The position numbers and the translations under genes were made by a program. This document shows positions 17,877 through 27,557 of a DNA stretch of 64,000 nt, in pieces (position 1 is the stretch's first letter; the number at the start of each line of letters is the position of its first letter). Under the pieces are notes generated by a model. It was not told the origin of the DNA. It did no database searches and saw nothing but the letters and a program-made list of their open reading frames with translations. The DNA is from Nitrosococcus watsonii C-113 (GTDB lineage Bacteria > Pseudomonadota > Gammaproteobacteria > Nitrosococcales > Nitrosococcaceae), in NCBI RefSeq assembly GCF_000143085.1, contig NC_014315.1, positions 3,254,001 to 3,318,000 of the forward strand. The letters run 5' to 3'.

Positions 17877-19295
17877 ATGAAGCAAAATAAAGCAAAACGA
17901 CGATTCACCTTGGGAATGACGCTTTTAGAGCGCCGCAGCCTCTTCTCCCTGGCTGGCATCTATTCCCTGCGTATGTTGGGATTATTTCTGATTCTGCCGG
18001 TCTTCTCCCTCTATGCTCATGATCTCCAGGGCGCTACCCCCGCTTTGATTGGCCTGGCCCTGGGCGCCTATGGGATTACCCAAGCACTGCTCCAGATTCC
18101 CTTCGGTTTACTCTCTGACCGTCTTGGGCGCAAACCGATCATTACTGCTGGTCTGATCTTATTCGCCCTCGGGAGCATTGTGGCCGCCATGGCTGATACC
18201 ATCGCTGGCGTCATTATTGGCCGGGCACTGCAAGGTACCGGCGCTATTGCAGCGGCGGTCATGGCGCTGGTGGCAGATCTGACCCGAGAAGAGCAGCGGA
18301 CCAAGGCCATGGCTTTAATCGGCCTCTCTATTGGTATGTCTTTTGCCCTTGCCTTGGCGGCGGGACCAGTACTCAACCAGTGGATCGGGGTGCCGGGACT
18401 GTTCTGGCTGACCGCTGTCCTGGCGATCCTGGGGATTGCCGTACTTCACCTAGGCGTTCCCCAGGTAACAGCACCCCGTCACCACCTAGACGTGGAACCC
18501 GCGCCTCAGCAATTTCTCCGCGTACTGGGAGATTTTCAGCTGATGCGCTTGGCTTTGGGAATCTTTTTTCTGCATCTCCTGCTGACCGCTAGCTTCGTAG
18601 TCCTGCCCATTAGTTTACGGGATGAAAGTGGTCTTGATCCTGCTTATCATGGCTATGTTTACCTGCCGGTATTGGTGACTTCCATCATCGCCATGGTGCC
18701 CTTTATCATTTTGGCGGAAAAAAAACGCCGCATGAAAGAAGTGTTTATTGGCGCAGTAGCAGTGCTGGGCTTGGCGGAATTGGCCTGGCGCTTCTTTCAT
18801 CCTTCTCTGGCGGGCACTATCATTGCTTTATGGCTGTTCTTCACTGCCTTTAACCTGCTGGAAGCCACCTTGCCCTCTCTGGTCTCTAAGCAAAGCCCCG
18901 CCGGAAGTAAAGGTACCGCCATGGGCGTTTACTCCACCTGCCAATTTTTGGGCGCCTTTGCAGGCGGCTGGGCCGGCGGAGCCGTTTACGGGTATTTCGG
19001 CTTTGAAGGGGTCTTCACCTTTTGTGCTGGCATCGTAGCCTTGTGGCTAATCTTTGCCGCCACCATGCAGCCCCCCCAGTACTTGCGCAGTCAAACCCTT
19101 TCTATCGGCAAAGTGAATCCTGATGAAGCCCAGCTGCTGGCGAAACGCCTTGCCCAAGTCACGGGTGTTGCCGATGTGGTGGTAGTTGCCGAAGAAGGCG
19201 TGGCCTATCTCAAAGTGGACAGTGAACGGCTGGATAAAACCGCCCTTACTGAATTTGGGCCAGAGCAAACACAATCGACTCAATCTTCATTATAG
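17877..19295 (+). CDS. YajR-like MFS transporter with C-terminal YAM domain
   Basis: 472-aa major facilitator with twelve predicted membrane segments. The loop motif DRLGRKP between segments 2 and 3 is the MFS signature. After the last segment a soluble tail of about 60 residues (LAKRLAQVTGVADVVVVAEE onwards) has the ferredoxin-like pattern of the YAM domain known from E. coli YajR. The substrate is unknown. The ATG at 17877 lies in a short tandem repeat; the ATG 13 codons later (MTLLERRSLFSLAG) is an equally credible start. ssb follows 24 bp downstream. Confidence 0.9.
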   Translation: MKQNKAKRRFTLGMTLLERRSLFSLAGIYSLRMLGLFLILPVFSLYAHDLQGATPALIGLALGAYGITQALLQIPFGLLSDRLGRKPIITAGLILFALGSIVAAMADTIAGVIIGRALQGTGAIAAAVMALVADLTREEQRTKAMALIGLSIGMSFALALAAGPVLNQWIGVPGLFWLTAVLAILGIAVLHLGVPQVTAPRHHLDVEPAPQQFLRVLGDFQLMRLALGIFFLHLLLTASFVVLPISLRDESGLDPAYHGYVYLPVLVTSIIAMVPFIILAEKKRRMKEVFIGAVAVLGLAELAWRFFHPSLAGTIIALWLFFTAFNLLEATLPSLVSKQSPAGSKGTAMGVYSTCQFLGAFAGGWAGGAVYGYFGFEGVFTFCAGIVALWLIFAATMQPPQYLRSQTLSIGKVNPDEAQLLAKRLAQVTGVADVVVVAEEGVAYLKVDSERLDKTALTEFGPEQTQSTQSSL

Positions 19296-19319
19296 CCTTA
19301 CAGTAGGAGAAAATTTATC

Positions 19320-19802
19320 ATGGCATCGAGGGGCGTAAACAAAGTCATTCTGATAGGCAACCTAGGGCGTGATCCGGAAGTTCGTTATACTGCCAGTGGC
19401 GGGGCCATTGCTAATGTTACCCTGGCGACTTCGGAAACCTGGAAAGATAAAACCACTGCCGAGCAGCAGGAACGGACTGAATGGCACCGGGTGGTATTCT
19501 TCGGCCGCCTAGGGGAAATTGCCGGAGAGTATCTAAAAAAAGGTGCTAAAATTTACGTGGAGGGCCGCCTCCAAACTCGCAAGTGGCAAGGCCAGGACGG
19601 CCAAGACCGTTATATTACCGAGATTGTAGCTAGCGAGATGCAAATGCTGGATCGGGCCACGGGTGGCAGCGCCCCCTATAGCGAGGATACCGGCATGACC
19701 ACAGAAGGCGCCACCGGGCACTCCCCGTCAAGACCTCAATCCCGGCCTTCAGCTCCCCCACCCTCTAGCAATGAGGATTTCGAGGATGATATTCCCTTTT
19801 AG
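19320..19802 (+). CDS. ssb: single-stranded DNA-binding protein
   Basis: 160-aa SSB. The OB fold occupies residues 1-110 ([40 protein letters not shown]). A proline- and serine-rich linker leads to the acidic tip EDFEDDIPF, which docks partner proteins. A strong AGGAGA ribosome-binding site precedes the ATG. It is on the same strand as the upstream MFS gene. A gene order of uvrA divergent to a transporter and ssb is common in proteobacteria and resembles the E. coli uvrA-ssb divergence. Confidence 0.98.
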   Translation: MASRGVNKVILIGNLGRDPEVRYTASGGAIANVTLATSETWKDKTTAEQQERTEWHRVVFFGRLGEIAGEYLKKGAKIYVEGRLQTRKWQGQDGQDRYITEIVASEMQMLDRATGGSAPYSEDTGMTTEGATGHSPSRPQSRPSAPPPSSNEDFEDDIPF

Positions 19803-19838
19803 GATTGACGCTAAGGCAAATTATATTAACCTTTAGGT

Positions 19839-19990
19839 AGTGTTCAAAAAGTAATACTTTGGCTTTGTGAAAACAGAGCAACTTCGTTGTAATAGGAAGC
19901 AAGCTTTATTTAAAAGGAATTACTCTGATGGGCAACTTGCATTGCCCACGTTGCGAATTATCGCACGTCAAGAAAAATGGCCATACTTAA
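19839..19990 (+). pseudogene. IS relic: 5' end and zinc-finger start of an IS1-like transposase
   Basis: A 20-codon reading frame from the ATG at 19928 to the TAA at 19988 encodes a CPRC zinc-knuckle followed by HVKKNGHT. This resembles the start of InsA-type and related IS transposases. The upstream part (TGTTCAAAAAGTAATACTTTGG) looks like a terminal repeat with leader. The frame stops where a full transposase would go on, and no matching right end is visible, so it is a truncated relic. Confidence 0.55.
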
Positions 19991-20310
19991 CCTAGCTTCT
20001 TTTGAGTATTTCCCAGCGGATCAAACACCATGATAAAATCAGATAACATGGTGATAGCTAATCACCTTGGGGAACTTTGATCGCATCCAAAGCCAATCTA
20101 AGACAAAAAAGCGGCCCTGCCTAAAGCAGAGCTTCCCGCAGCAATCGGCACTGAAAATTTATCTACTTCCCTTAATTATAAGGACGAGTAAAAGTAGAGA
20201 ACAATAAACCTCGTGTTTATAGATAAAAAACCATATTCTGCTTAGCAGCATATTCTGAGTCAGTGTTCAGCGATTGATCCTATACACCTTTGCTGCTTTT
20301 AGCAGCTTCA
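19991..20310. other. non-coding stretch after IS relic
   Basis: No credible gene. It contains a short palindrome CTGCTTAGCAG between two CATATTCTG copies near 20230-20255, and a GCTGCTTTTAGCAGC hairpin near 20288 just past the end of the HdeD-like gene. That hairpin might end its transcript, though it lacks a T tract. Confidence 0.4.
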
Positions 20311-20889
20311 TTATCTGGCTGATCTCGCGGCTAATGCAATCATCACATACGACCAACCATGAAAGATCATTTCAACCGCCACCAGAAGGCCTATCACCCA
20401 TAGTGCCGAAAGCGGCCATTCAAAAAGGATCATGCCACCTAGAATCAGCGATACCACTCCGGAAAATACGACCCAACCCCAGCCAGCGCCGGAACTCTTT
20501 AACTGCAAGCCCATCACGATCCGCAAAATACCCGTCGCAACGAAAGCACCCCCCAGTATGGCCGTTAGCACCAGCGAGCCAGCTATCGGCTCTGTTATCA
20601 ATAGGACGCCAGCCGCAACGTAGAGCAACGCGATTAAAACATGCAGCAGAATACTTTTCCATCCCTTGCATTTGAAGGCGTCAACAATTTGTAACACGCC
20701 GCCTAGCAGTAGCAAAAAACCAAAGAACAACACGGTTGCAACAGTAAAGGCAACGCTCATCCCAAGCGCAATGGTTCCTAGTACTATAAATAATATCCCT
20801 AAGGCCATGAACCAGCCCCAGTTTTTGCCCAGCTCTCCAAATGCGGTCCCCATGTCGGAAGTAAGTTCTTTATTCGTTATTTCAGCCAT
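20311..20889 (-). CDS. HdeD family membrane protein (DUF308)
   Basis: 192-aa protein with about six membrane segments arranged as three repeated pairs, as in the E. coli acid-resistance protein HdeD. Glycine-rich turns such as LGGVLQIVDAF and LGGAFVATGILRIVMGL recur between segments. The N-terminal 20 or so residues are soluble. The biochemical role of the family is unclear; HdeD is linked to acid stress. It stands alone between IS debris and a gene-poor gap, so it may be accessory. Confidence 0.9.
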   Translation of the reverse strand: MAEITNKELTSDMGTAFGELGKNWGWFMALGILFIVLGTIALGMSVAFTVATVLFFGFLLLLGGVLQIVDAFKCKGWKSILLHVLIALLYVAAGVLLITEPIAGSLVLTAILGGAFVATGILRIVMGLQLKSSGAGWGWVVFSGVVSLILGGMILFEWPLSALWVIGLLVAVEMIFHGWSYVMIALAARSAR

Positions 20890-21336
20890 TTTTTCTTCTA
20901 CCTATCAGATTGGAGTGAAGATTATTTCTCACCCCCTATGTTAAGAGGGAAAAACTATATAAAATAAAATGAACATGCTTAAAAAGTATAGAAAATTATG
21001 CCTTCATTAGAAAGGACTGGTTCATCCCGGAAAACTGCTAAGTAGTCAATCTTAGAGGGGATAACAATTGAAGGCAGAGAAGCCAAAAGAAAGCTGCTCG
21101 CTGATGGCTATAGCATTAGAGGCATAATAATTTTCTCGTTGCCCCTACCCCAGCAGGAAGCCAGAAGGTCATGCTCCTGGAGGGTGATCTCCAACTGAGG
21201 GCCTTGCACGTTAAGCCGTAGCCAGTCCGGTGTGCGAAACACCCATTGAACACAAATTCTCCAGGCTGATGAAATTAAAATTGCCATCAATCATGGCAAA
21301 ATCCCAGAAGGAAAGAATAAGGCGAGCAGATTAAAG
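20890..21336. other. gene-poor gap between HdeD-like gene and tRNA-Pro
   Basis: 447 bp, AT-rich next to the HdeD-like gene. A 60-codon minus-strand frame at 21108-21290 has no good ribosome-binding site and no family I recognise, so I do not call it. It may be a decayed gene fragment. No repeat or strong hairpin stands out. Confidence 0.4.
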
Positions 21337-21413
21337 TGGTCGGGGTGACTGGATTTGAACCAGCGACTCCTGCCTCCCGAAGACAGTGCTCTACCAAGCT
21401 GAGCTACACCCCG
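21337..21413 (-). tRNA. tRNA-Pro (CGG), CCA encoded
   Basis: Read on the minus strand, 77 nt fold into a standard cloverleaf. The acceptor stem CGGGGTG pairs with the ACCCCG end, the D arm is GCTC...GAGC, and the anticodon stem CTGTC/GGCAG encloses loop TTCGGGA with anticodon CGG. The T loop is TTCAAATC. The 3' CCA is encoded at 21337-21339. Its 5' end lies only 5 nt after the ispB stop codon on the same strand. Confidence 0.95.
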
Positions 21414-21418
21414 ATATA

Positions 21419-22387
21419 TTAGTAGGTCCGATAGGCTGCAAACTTTGCTAAATTTAACAAGGCTTCTTGATAGGGCGAAGGAGGAATACTTTTAACCGCC
21501 TGCATAGCCCTATCCGCCTCCCGACGAGCGGCTTCCGCAGTGTACGCAATAGCCCCGCTAGATTCAATAGCCTCGATAACCTCGGCTAAATTCTCCCTAC
21601 CGCCACTCTCAATAGCATTGCGGATCACCTTAACATGCGGGGCAGTCCCCTTGCTCATAGCGTAAATAAGCGGCAAGGTGGGCTTGCCTTCCGCCAGATC
21701 ATCGCCAATATTTTTACCTAAATCTTCGCTGAAAGCACTATAATCCAGCACATCATCAGTCAACTGAAAGGCCGTTCCCAAATGCATACCGTAAGTAGCC
21801 ATTAGTTTTTCCTCGGCGGAGGATCGATGGCAGAGTACAGCTCCTAGCTGGGTAGCCGCCTCAAACAGCTTTGCGGTCTTACTGCGGATAATCTCCAAAT
21901 AGCACTCTTCGGTGGTATCCGGCTCATGACAGTTGAGGAGCTGCATAACCTCCCCTTCAGCGATGGTATTGGTCGTGCGAGCCAGAATTTCCATGACTCG
22001 CATGCTGTCCACCCCCACCATCATTTCAAAGGCACGGGAATAAAGGAAGTCACCAACGAGTACGCTCGCCTCGCTACCCCAGATGTTATTAGCTGTTTTT
22101 CGCCCTCGCCGCAGCTCGGAAGAATCGACGACATCATCGTGGAGCAAGGTTGCAGTATGAATAAATTCAATGATAGCGGCGATATCAATATGGTATGAGC
22201 CTTGATAATCAAAGGCCCGTGCGCTCAATAAAACCACCATAGGGCGTAGACGCTTACCGCCGCTATTAATGATATAATGTCCTAGCTGGTTGATAAGCAC
22301 TACGTCAGAATGCAGCCGTTGCTGGATCAAAGCATCAACGCTCCGCATATCGTCAGCAACTAAATCATAGGCGGATTGTATGTCCAA
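21419..22387 (-). CDS. ispB: octaprenyl diphosphate synthase
   Basis: Trans-prenyltransferase that builds the ubiquinone side chain. Both aspartate-rich motifs are visible: LLHDDVVDSSELRRG, and LTDDVLDYSAFSEDLGKNIG. GGKRLRPMVVLL is the IPP-binding stretch. The frame is open to 22498, but those extra residues do not look like the family. A TTG at 22385-22387 gives 322 aa, close to the E. coli length, and is preferred. It is divergent from rplU-rpmA, the classical arrangement. Confidence 0.94.
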   Translation of the reverse strand: MDIQSAYDLVADDMRSVDALIQQRLHSDVVLINQLGHYIINSGGKRLRPMVVLLSARAFDYQGSYHIDIAAIIEFIHTATLLHDDVVDSSELRRGRKTANNIWGSEASVLVGDFLYSRAFEMMVGVDSMRVMEILARTTNTIAEGEVMQLLNCHEPDTTEECYLEIIRSKTAKLFEAATQLGAVLCHRSSAEEKLMATYGMHLGTAFQLTDDVLDYSAFSEDLGKNIGDDLAEGKPTLPLIYAMSKGTAPHVKVIRNAIESGGRENLAEVIEAIESSGAIAYTAEAARREADRAMQAVKSIPPSPYQEALLNLAKFAAYRTY

Positions 22388-22506
22388 TGGTATCTCAAAA
22401 CCAATTAATATGAGGCAAAATGGGCGAATGCTAGAAAGCAGTACGCTCGCTGTCAAGCCATAATGCTCCCATTCATTTAAAACGGCATATAATACCACTA
22501 ATTGAC

Positions 22507-22535
22507 TTGACCGCTCGAATAAGCAATTTTAAAAT
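22507..22535 (+). promoter_or_regulatory. sigma-70 promoter for rplU-rpmA
   Basis: A -35 box TTGACC (22507-22512), a 17-bp spacer and a -10 box TAAAAT (22530-22535) lie about 110 bp upstream of rplU. Each hexamer matches the consensus at 5 of 6 positions. Confidence 0.65.
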
Positions 22536-22559
22536 TACATTAACTAATTTATTGAGTTA

Positions 22560-22590
22560 AGCACTTCCATCGTAAGGTGCTGAATTTTTT
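22560..22590 (+). terminator. leader hairpin with T tract upstream of rplU
   Basis: AGCACTT (22560-22566) pairs with AAGGTGCT (22574-22581, one G-U pair) and is followed by GAATTTTTT. Lying between the promoter and rplU, it has the form of an intrinsic attenuator. Autoregulation by a ribosomal protein is possible but not shown. Confidence 0.5.
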
Positions 22591-22643
22591 ACTCCCTTTC
22601 TATCCACCGAGGGGGATAACCCAATTTTCAGGAAAGCACTACA

Positions 22644-22958
22644 ATGTACGCAGTCATTAAAACGGGCGGAAAGCAGTACCGTGTTCAAGAAGGAGACACC
22701 CTCCGGGTGGAGAAAATCGACGCCGATGAGGGTGCCACTATTACGCTTGATGAAGTGCTTCTAGTCGCTAATGAAGATAATATTCAAGTAGGCGCGCCCT
22801 ATATTGAGGGTAGCAAGGTAAGTGCAACCGTTAAAACCCATGGCCGTGGTGAAAAGATTAGGATCATCAAACTCCGCCGTCGTAAGCATCATCGTAAACG
22901 GATGGGACATCGGCAATACTTTACGGAGTTGCATATCGATAATATCTCCACCGGTTAA
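22644..22958 (+). CDS. rplU: 50S ribosomal protein L21
   Basis: 104-aa L21, a 23S rRNA-binding protein of the large subunit. The start [20 protein letters not shown] and the basic [16 protein letters not shown] tail are diagnostic, and the length is normal. It is first in rplU-rpmA with a 19-bp gap to rpmA. An SD-like AGGAAAG lies upstream. Confidence 0.99.
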   Translation: MYAVIKTGGKQYRVQEGDTLRVEKIDADEGATITLDEVLLVANEDNIQVGAPYIEGSKVSATVKTHGRGEKIRIIKLRRRKHHRKRMGHRQYFTELHIDNISTG

Positions 22959-22977
22959 AGCAGAATAAGGATCACAT

Positions 22978-23235
22978 ATGGCACACAAAAAGGCAGGCGG
23001 TAGCTCCCGCAACGGGCGTGACTCTGAATCCAAACGTCTTGGAGTTAAACGATTTGGCGATCAGCAAGTATTGGCCGGGAATATTTTGGTTCGCCAGCGG
23101 GGCACTCCCTTCCTCGCGGGAGCTAACGTAGGAACAGGCCGCGATCATACCTTGTACGCCAAAGCGGCAGGCAAAGTTCAATTTGTTAGGAAAGGCCCAA
23201 AGAGCCGCACCTACGTAAACATTATTACAGATTAA
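22978..23235 (+). CDS. rpmA: 50S ribosomal protein L27
   Basis: 85-aa L27 whose N-terminus reaches the peptidyl-transferase centre. The start [20 protein letters not shown] is of the gammaproteobacterial form, without the cleaved leader seen in Firmicutes. Length is normal. It is followed by two terminator-like hairpins before obgE. Confidence 0.99.
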   Translation: MAHKKAGGSSRNGRDSESKRLGVKRFGDQQVLAGNILVRQRGTPFLAGANVGTGRDHTLYAKAAGKVQFVRKGPKSRTYVNIITD

Positions 23236-23303
23236 TAAAGCCTGCGCCCGCAGTGTGAGGGGCTTTATTTTATGGAGAATCCCCGCGCCTGCGGGGATTT
23301 TTT
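23234..23303 (+). terminator. two tandem terminators after rpmA
   Basis: The first hairpin is AATAAAGCC (23234-23242) with GGCTTTATT (23261-23269). The second is AATCCCCGC (23278-23286) with GCGGGGATT (23291-23299), loop GCCT, followed by further Ts to 23303. The second is a strong intrinsic terminator that isolates rplU-rpmA from obgE. Confidence 0.85.
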
Positions 23304-23320
23304 GTCCTGCTTTTTAATGA

Positions 23321-24379
<1,059 letters not shown>

Positions 24380-24385
24380 GGACCC

Positions 24386-25513
24386 ATGGGCAACCATCGC
24401 GGCGCTTTGAAGGCTACCCGTCGCTGGGTAGTGAAGATTGGCAGTGCCTTGCTCACCGCCAATGGCCGTGGTCTAGATACCGGCTGTATTCGGGAGCTAG
24501 CTGGCCACATAGCCCAGCTTAGAAACAAAGGATATACAGTTGTGCTAGTATCCTCAGGTTCGGTAGCTGCCGGTATGGAGCGGCTGGGTTGGCAGCGGCG
24601 TCCCCGTGCCTTATATGAACTTCAAGCCGCCGCTGCGGTAGGCCAGATGGGGCTTATTCAAGCCTATGAGAGCGAATTTCAGCATCATAATCAGCGCACC
24701 GCGCAGATACTTCTGACTCATGAGGATTTAGCTAACCGCAGCCGTTATCTTAACGCCCGTAGTACCTTGCGTACGCTTTTACGATTGGGGGTTGTACCCA
24801 TCGTTAATGAAAATGATACCGTAGCTACCGAAGAAATTCGCTTCGGGGACAACGATACCCTATCAGCCCTTGTAGCCAACTTAGTAGAGGCCGAACTCTT
24901 GGTAATCTTAACCGATCAAGCAGGTCTATTCGATGCCGACCCGCGGCACTACCCCGATGCCAACTTTATCTCCGAAGCAGCGGCTAATAAAGCCGAGCTT
25001 GATGGTATGGCCAGTTCGAGGGCTGGAGCCTTAGGGCGAGGCGGCATGATTACCAAGATTAGAGCAGCGCGACGGGCCGCGCGCTCCGGCGCTATCACTG
25101 TTATCGCATCGGGTAAAGAGTCCAAAATGCTACAACGAATCGCCTCTGGTGAGACTGTCGGCACGCTGCTATGGCCTGATAGGCAGCCCCTTGCTGCCCG
25201 TAAGCAGTGGTTAGCCGGGCAATTACAAACCAAGGGACGCTTATGGCTAGACATGGGGGCAGTCAAGGTAGTCCGTGAAGCGGGACGAAGTTTGCTGCCC
25301 ATTGGTGTCCTCGCCTGTGAAGGCAACTTTGTTCGCGGCGAAGTAGTCAGCTGCCTGGATACGGATGCTCGTGAAGTCGCCCGTGGCCTAGTTAACTACA
25401 ATGCCGAGGAAACGCAGCGTATCCTCGGCCATTCCAGCCATCAGATTGAGGAAATATTAGGATATGTGGATGAAGAAGAACTCATTCACCGAGATAATTT
25501 GGTACTGCTCTAA
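24386..25513 (+). CDS. proB: glutamate 5-kinase
   Basis: 375-aa first enzyme of proline synthesis. The amino-acid kinase domain ([50 protein letters not shown]) is followed by a C-terminal PUA domain from about residue 280. Length is normal for the PUA-containing form. It follows obgE closely, as in many gammaproteobacteria; proA is not in the window. It converges with rpsT across only 11 bp. Confidence 0.98.
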   Translation: MGNHRGALKATRRWVVKIGSALLTANGRGLDTGCIRELAGHIAQLRNKGYTVVLVSSGSVAAGMERLGWQRRPRALYELQAAAAVGQMGLIQAYESEFQHHNQRTAQILLTHEDLANRSRYLNARSTLRTLLRLGVVPIVNENDTVATEEIRFGDNDTLSALVANLVEAELLVILTDQAGLFDADPRHYPDANFISEAAANKAELDGMASSRAGALGRGGMITKIRAARRAARSGAITVIASGKESKMLQRIASGETVGTLLWPDRQPLAARKQWLAGQLQTKGRLWLDMGAVKVVREAGRSLLPIGVLACEGNFVRGEVVSCLDTDAREVARGLVNYNAEETQRILGHSSHQIEEILGYVDEEELIHRDNLVLL

Positions 25514-25524
25514 ATTATCCTCAA

Positions 25525-25788
25525 TCACGACATTACCCGAATCCGGGCGTTCAACCGGCTTTTATGCCGAGCCACTTTGTTAGGATGAACCAGTCCCTTA
25601 CGCGCCAAACGATCCAATATCGGAACGGCCTCTTGATAAGCCGCAACCGCCTGCGACTTATCGCCGGATACAACAGCTTTCACTATTTTCTTCACATAAG
25701 TCCGCATCATAGAACGCTGGCCCGCATTGCGGGCGCGGCGTACTACCGCTTGGCGAGCGCGCTTGCGCGCTTGCGATGTATTAGCCAA
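25525..25788 (-). CDS. rpsT: 30S ribosomal protein S20
   Basis: 87-aa basic S20 (MANTSQARKRARQAVVRRAR). The only suitable start is TTG at 25786-25788, preceded by a strong AGGAGG site 8 bases upstream. E. coli rpsT also starts with UUG, where the weak codon is part of translational feedback by S20. It is divergent from murJ, as in many gammaproteobacteria. Confidence 0.98.
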   Translation of the reverse strand: MANTSQARKRARQAVVRRARNAGQRSMMRTYVKKIVKAVVSGDKSQAVAAYQEAVPILDRLARKGLVHPNKVARHKSRLNARIRVMS

Positions 25789-25916
25789 AACCCTACCTCC
25801 TAAAATTTAATAATTAAAAGCTATTAATGATGCCGATTTTTATGGTGATTGTAAATATCCCCCCACTAAAACAAACGTCCTTTGTTCTAAAAAACAACCA
25901 ATTCACTTAATTATTT

Positions 25917-27455
25917 ATGAGCAGTACCCGTTTACTTAAATCAACTGCTGTAGTCGGCAGCGCTACTCTCCTCTCAAGAGTGCTTGGTTTTATCCGCGAT
26001 GTCGTCATTGCTCAAGCTTTTGGGGCAGGAACAGCCGCGGATTCTTTTTTTGTAGCCTTTAAGATTCCCAATTTTCTACGGCGCTTATTTGCAGAGGGGG
26101 CTTTTTCCCAAGCATTTGTGCCGGTACTCTCAGCCTATCAAGTACGTGGTAATTTCAACGAGATTCAGCAGCTCGTCAATCGGGTGGCGGGAACCTTGGG
26201 GCTGGTTCTACTGCTGGTCACCCTCACTGGGGTTATAGGCGCCCCCTTCTTGGTAATGGTCTTTGCTCCAGGTTTTATAGAAGAGCAAGACAAATACGCA
26301 CTCACTGTCCATCTACTGCGAATAACCTTCCCCTATTTATTATTCATTTCCTTGACGGCTTTTGCTGCCGGTATTCTCAATACCTATAAACAATTTAGCG
26401 TACCTGCCATTACGCCTATTTTCCTCAATTTAGCTCTTATTGCTGCGGTCTTGTGGTTTGCCCCCCAGATGGAGATTCCGGTGACTGCTCTCGCGTGGGG
26501 AGTCTTTTTTGCCGGTTTAGCACAGCTATTATTCCAATTACCCTTTCTCGCCCGCCTAGATCTCCTGCCAAAATTACGCCCCCGCTGGAAAGATCCTGGC
26601 GTGCAGCAGATTTTTAAGCTTATGCTACCCGCCATCGTTGGAAGCTCGGTAGCTCAAATTAATCTGCTTATCGATACCCTGCTTGCCTCCTTTTTAGTCA
26701 CCGGCAGTGTGTCCTGGCTTTATTATTCGGATCGGCTGGTAGAGTTTCCCCTAGGCGTTTTCGGCATTGCCTTAGCCACAGTTATCCTTCCTAGCCTTTC
26801 TGAAAAACACGCTCGAGCATCAGGCGAGTCCTTTGCCCGCACGCTCGATTGGGCCTTGCGCTGGGTTTTTCTTATTGGTGCGCCAGCCGCAATAGGGCTA
26901 GTTATACTTGCGGAACCAATCCTTACCACCTTGTTCCAATATGGCGAGTTCGAGAGCCACGATGTTATCATGGCTTCCCGTAGTCTAATTGCCTATAGCT
27001 TTGGCCTACTTCCTTTTATTTTGATTAAAATACTGGCACCTGGATTTTATGCTCGGCAAAATACACGAACACCGGTGCGAATCGCTATCATCGCCATGAT
27101 TGCTAACATGGTATTAAACGGAGTCCTCATCTTTCCCTTGGCTCATGCGGGGCTCGCCCTCGCTACTTCCCTTTCCGCCTGGCTTAACGCAAGCCTGCTC
27201 TTTTTCACCTTAAAACGGCAAGGAATATATCAACCTCGACCAGGGTGGTGGTGGTTTGGCTTGCGCATAATTATTGCCAGTAGTTTCATGGCTTTCACCC
27301 TGCTTTGGCTTATGCCATCACTAACAAATTGGCTAAACTGGGAAGCAACCGTGCGTACCATGCGTATTATGTCGTTAATAGGAGCTGCCGTGCTTGTTTA
27401 TTTTGGTAGCTTACTCCTCATAGGCGTTCGCCCGCGAATGCTAACATCCGCCTGA
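25917..27455 (+). CDS. murJ: lipid II flippase MurJ
   Basis: 512-aa integral membrane protein with about 14 segments, of the MOP superfamily, which flips lipid II for peptidoglycan synthesis. The start region TLLSRVLGFIRDVVIAQAFG holds the conserved arginines of the cavity. FRRLFAEGAFSQAFVPVL-type residues (NFLRRLFAEGAFSQAF) are the family signature. Length is normal. It is divergent from rpsT, the classical arrangement. Confidence 0.97.
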   Translation: MSSTRLLKSTAVVGSATLLSRVLGFIRDVVIAQAFGAGTAADSFFVAFKIPNFLRRLFAEGAFSQAFVPVLSAYQVRGNFNEIQQLVNRVAGTLGLVLLLVTLTGVIGAPFLVMVFAPGFIEEQDKYALTVHLLRITFPYLLFISLTAFAAGILNTYKQFSVPAITPIFLNLALIAAVLWFAPQMEIPVTALAWGVFFAGLAQLLFQLPFLARLDLLPKLRPRWKDPGVQQIFKLMLPAIVGSSVAQINLLIDTLLASFLVTGSVSWLYYSDRLVEFPLGVFGIALATVILPSLSEKHARASGESFARTLDWALRWVFLIGAPAAIGLVILAEPILTTLFQYGEFESHDVIMASRSLIAYSFGLLPFILIKILAPGFYARQNTRTPVRIAIIAMIANMVLNGVLIFPLAHAGLALATSLSAWLNASLLFFTLKRQGIYQPRPGWWWFGLRIIIASSFMAFTLLWLMPSLTNWLNWEATVRTMRIMSLIGAAVLVYFGSLLLIGVRPRMLTSA

Positions 27456-27489
27456 TAGGGAGCTACTTAGCAGAGTCTTAGAAAACTCA

Positions 27490-27532
27490 AAAAAAAATGA
27501 ATGGGCGTGATTTAGCTGTAAAAATCACGCCC
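27490..27532 (-). terminator. terminator downstream of heme O synthase gene
   Basis: GGGCGTGATTT (27503-27513) pairs perfectly with AAATCACGCCC (27522-27532). On the minus strand the stem is followed by a run of T, so it ends the ctaA-ctaB transcript; it may also slow transcription from murJ. Confidence 0.8.
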
Positions 27533-27557
27533 GTGGAATTAAGCTTCGTTACCGTCT

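Noticed and set aside
20274-20675. 133-codon plus-strand frame opposite the HdeD-like gene
   Set aside because: The minus strand encodes the coherent six-segment membrane protein.
21108-21290. 60-codon minus-strand reading frame before tRNA-Pro
   Set aside because: No suitable ribosome-binding site in frame, no recognisable family, and flanked by gene-poor sequence; at best a decayed fragment.
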